Shown: positions 30,668 to 32,460 of the stretch, piece by piece | Layout: the number at the start of each line of letters is the position of its first letter | Numbering within the stretch: position 1 is the first letter of the stretch | Source of the DNA: Shewanella sairae | Lineage (GTDB): Bacteria; Pseudomonadota; Gammaproteobacteria; Enterobacterales; Shewanellaceae | Direction of reading: 5' to 3' | Assembly (NCBI RefSeq): GCF_023283535.1 | Contig: NZ_JAKILT010000059.1 | Location: 1-32,460 of the forward strand | Length of the DNA stretch: 32,460 nucleotides | Position numbers and translations under genes: made by a program | The notes under the pieces: model-generated | Databases searched by the model: none | What the model was told of the DNA's origin: nothing | What the model saw: only the letters and a program-made list of their open reading frames with translations

Positions 30668-32089
30668 ATGAACGCAGAACAAAATAAAAAAGACTTCTCC
30701 AAAGCTGAAAGAATCAAAATCCATCAACCCGATGCTAATAAAGCAGACCGCTTTAATCCGCGTAATCGTATCTATGTAAGAGCGGTTGAAGGCCTGTGGA
30801 GCACATTGCGCCGACGCATAGGTTGGATAGCCATGTTGTTCTTTTTGGTTCTGCCGTGGATCCCTTGGGGCGACCGTCAAGCCGTTTGGTTTAATCTTGC
30901 TGAACAAAAATTCCATGTCTTTGGCTTAACTATCTGGCCGCAGGATTTAACCTTACTCGCCGCACTATTAATGATTGCAGCCTTTGGCTTATTCTTTATT
31001 ACCACTTATTTAGGACGAGTGTGGTGTGGTTATACTTGTCCGCAAACGGTGTGGACCTTTATCTTCATTTGGTTTGAAGAGAAGTTAGAAGGGGCCCGCA
31101 ACAAGCGTATTAAGCTGGACCAAATGCCATGGAGCTTTAATAAACTGTGGCGAAAAACAGCTAAGCATGGTGCGTGGCTATTGGTTTCTTTGCTAACAGC
31201 AATGACCTTTGTTTCCTATTTTGTACCAACCAGTGAAGTGTATATAGATGTATTCACACTTAATGCGAGTGGTGCTATCTACTTTTGGGTTATCTTTTTT
31301 ACCTTTGCTACTTACGGTAATGCAGGTTGGATGCGAGAGATCATGTGTATCCACATGTGCCCTTACGCTCGCTTTCAAGCAGCAATGTTCGATAAGAATA
31401 CATATATAGTGGGATATGACACAAAGCGTGGCGAAACTCGTGGCCCACGCTCACGTAAAGCAGACCCAAAAGCAATGGGGCTAGGTGACTGTATTGATTG
31501 CGACCTATGTGTACAGGTTTGCCCTACAGGGATCGATATTCGTAATGGTTTGCAGTACGAGTGTATTAACTGCGGCGCTTGTATCGATGCATGCGATACA
31601 ACCATGACACGAATGGGGTATGAAAAAGGTCTAATTAGCTACACCACAGAAAACAAACTCGAAGGGATTAAAGAAAAAGTACTTAGGCCTAAGCTGGTGG
31701 GCTACGGCGTGGTCCTTTCGGTGATGATCCTCATCTTTATCTATGCTACTGCGACAATAGCGCCAATCCGTATCGATATCATTCGCGATCGTAACCAGCT
31801 ATATAGAGAAACCGATGCAGGTTTGATTGAGAACACCTTCACTCTGAAGATCCTCAATAAGACCGACAACACCCATCTATATAATATGAGTGTTGAAGGT
31901 TTGCCTAATTATGACTGGATAGGACCGCAGCAAGTCAGTATTAAGGCAGGTGAGGTACTAACCTTACCAATAAGTATCGCTGTAGACCCTGTTGACCTCT
32001 CAAGAACCATGACTCACATTAATTTTGAGGTCGAAACAGATGATGGTTTGATAGAAGCTAAGCAAGAGTCGCGCTTCTTTGGCAGCTAA
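30668..32089 (+). CDS. ccoG: CcoG (RdxA/FixG), cytochrome c oxidase accessory ferredoxin-like membrane protein
   Basis: This 473-residue polyferredoxin-type membrane protein supports assembly of cbb3-type cytochrome oxidase, probably by reducing copper for its delivery. Membrane helices occur near 50-66, 90-115, 160-178, 195-215 and 340-360. VWCGYTCPQTVWTFIFIWFE and CIHMCPYARFQAAMFDKNT hold Cys pairs. Two 4Fe-4S motifs follow: CIDCDLCVQVCPTGIDI and CINCGACIDACDTTM. A C-terminal periplasmic Ig-like domain closes the protein. The other cco genes are not in the window. A strong terminator follows. Confidence 0.95.
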   Translation: MNAEQNKKDFSKAERIKIHQPDANKADRFNPRNRIYVRAVEGLWSTLRRRIGWIAMLFFLVLPWIPWGDRQAVWFNLAEQKFHVFGLTIWPQDLTLLAALLMIAAFGLFFITTYLGRVWCGYTCPQTVWTFIFIWFEEKLEGARNKRIKLDQMPWSFNKLWRKTAKHGAWLLVSLLTAMTFVSYFVPTSEVYIDVFTLNASGAIYFWVIFFTFATYGNAGWMREIMCIHMCPYARFQAAMFDKNTYIVGYDTKRGETRGPRSRKADPKAMGLGDCIDCDLCVQVCPTGIDIRNGLQYECINCGACIDACDTTMTRMGYEKGLISYTTENKLEGIKEKVLRPKLVGYGVVLSVMILIFIYATATIAPIRIDIIRDRNQLYRETDAGLIENTFTLKILNKTDNTHLYNMSVEGLPNYDWIGPQQVSIKAGEVLTLPISIAVDPVDLSRTMTHINFEVETDDGLIEAKQESRFFGS

Positions 32090-32107
32090 AAGAGTGGATG
32101 ACGACTG

Positions 32108-32134
32108 AAAAAGGGGGCGTTTAGCCCCCTTTTT
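32108..32134 (+). terminator. Intrinsic terminator after ccoG
   Basis: AAAAAGGGGGC pairs perfectly with GCCCCCTTTTT around GTTTA, 18 bases after the ccoG stop. It separates ccoG from the rRNA-type promoters. Confidence 0.94.
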
Positions 32135-32196
32135 GTACGTATCGTCTAATAACTGCTCGCTTGAGCAGGTTGTAATGATTTTATTCAAAAAGGGGC

Positions 32197-32232
32197 TTGC
32201 GCTGCTCTAATATATCCCTATAATGCGCATCC
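32197..32232 (+). promoter_or_regulatory. Upstream rRNA-type promoter (P1)
   Basis: TTGCGC (32197-32202), a 16-base spacer, a perfect TATAAT (32219-32224) and the GC-rich discriminator GCGCATCC, a feature of stringently controlled rRNA promoters. An A/T-rich stretch (TTTATTCAAAAA) just upstream could be an UP element. An inverted repeat CTGCTC/GAGCAG is at 32153-32168. Confidence 0.75.
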
Positions 32233-32460
32233 ACTGACACGGTGAAGCAGGCAACTAGCCAAGCACACTGCGTTAGAGAGATTAACTTCTACGGAAATTA
32301 GCCTCAGGTGACAATCGCTTTAAGAGCTTCGGATAGTGAGACTTGAACAAAGAATCATCGTTTGAAAAGCTTCTTAAAATAAGCGCTTGACGCCGACACT
32401 AGGAAGTGTAGAATACGCCTCCTCAGCCAAACGACCTAAGCGTCTAAGGCGAAGTCTGAA
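32233..32460 (+). other. Leader region leading to a presumed rRNA operon
   Basis: No open reading frame or tRNA is visible between the two rRNA-type promoters or after the second. The last 38 bases would be the start of the rRNA leader; boxA and the 16S 5' end are expected beyond the edge. Confidence 0.55.
32387..32422 (+). promoter_or_regulatory. Downstream rRNA-type promoter (P2)
   Basis: TTGACG (32387-32392), a 16-base spacer, TAGAAT (32409-32414) and the discriminator ACGCCTCC. This is the classic form of gammaproteobacterial rrn promoters. AAAAGCTTCTTAAAATAAG upstream is a plausible UP element. The 16S gene itself is not in the window. Confidence 0.82.

Overview
The window is bacterial chromosome around the replication origin of a gammaproteobacterium, most likely Shewanella or a close relative. 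Three things point there: the order mioC - oriC - mnmG - rsmG - parA - parB - atpIBEFHAGDC - glmU; the following block of TonB receptor, DeoR-type regulator and glmS; and the split placement of guaC, pst, menB and ccoG. This assignment comes from remembered gene order and protein similarity, not from a search.

Layout. 1-88: the outer end of an IS3-family insertion sequence whose transposase gene runs off the left edge. 150-1118: a nucleoside hydrolase (minus strand). 1484-1924: mioC. 1925-2382: oriC, with three perfect DnaA boxes, one variant box at the R1 position, 19 GATC sites and an AT-rich unwinding region next to mnmG. 2383-6925: mnmG, rsmG, parA and parB (tRNA modification, 16S rRNA methylation, chromosome segregation), ending in a strong terminator. 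7149-14050: the complete nine-gene F1Fo ATP synthase operon, also closed by a perfect terminator. 14100-14560: non-coding DNA with a 20-bp direct repeat and two REP-like palindromes in opposite orientation. 14565-21650: a DsrE-like protein, glmU, a Fur-box-preceded TonB-dependent siderophore receptor, a DeoR-family regulator and glmS. The regulator and glmS carry similar palindromes upstream, so the regulator probably controls amino-sugar synthesis.

From 21.8 kb most genes are on the minus strand. guaC (GMP reductase) has a leader with four successive hairpins, the first a textbook intrinsic terminator at the predicted transcription start. An unknown 91-residue protein follows, then the phosphate transporter operon pstS-pstC-pstA-pstB with a Pho box. 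Next are a CPA1-type antiporter (plus strand), a small DUF2061-like membrane protein behind a near-perfect Fur box, menB (menaquinone synthesis, bicarbonate-independent type by its active-site Asp), an unknown membrane-anchored protein, and ccoG (plus strand). The last 330 bases hold two tandem promoters of rRNA type, so a 16S rRNA gene probably starts just beyond the right edge.

Most of the window is conserved housekeeping sequence. The least explained parts are non-coding: the guaC leader, the paired operators of the DeoR regulator and glmS, the Fur box in front of the DUF2061 gene, and the REP pair after the atp operon. No CRISPR array, tRNA gene or phage gene was seen. All motif positions were read by eye.
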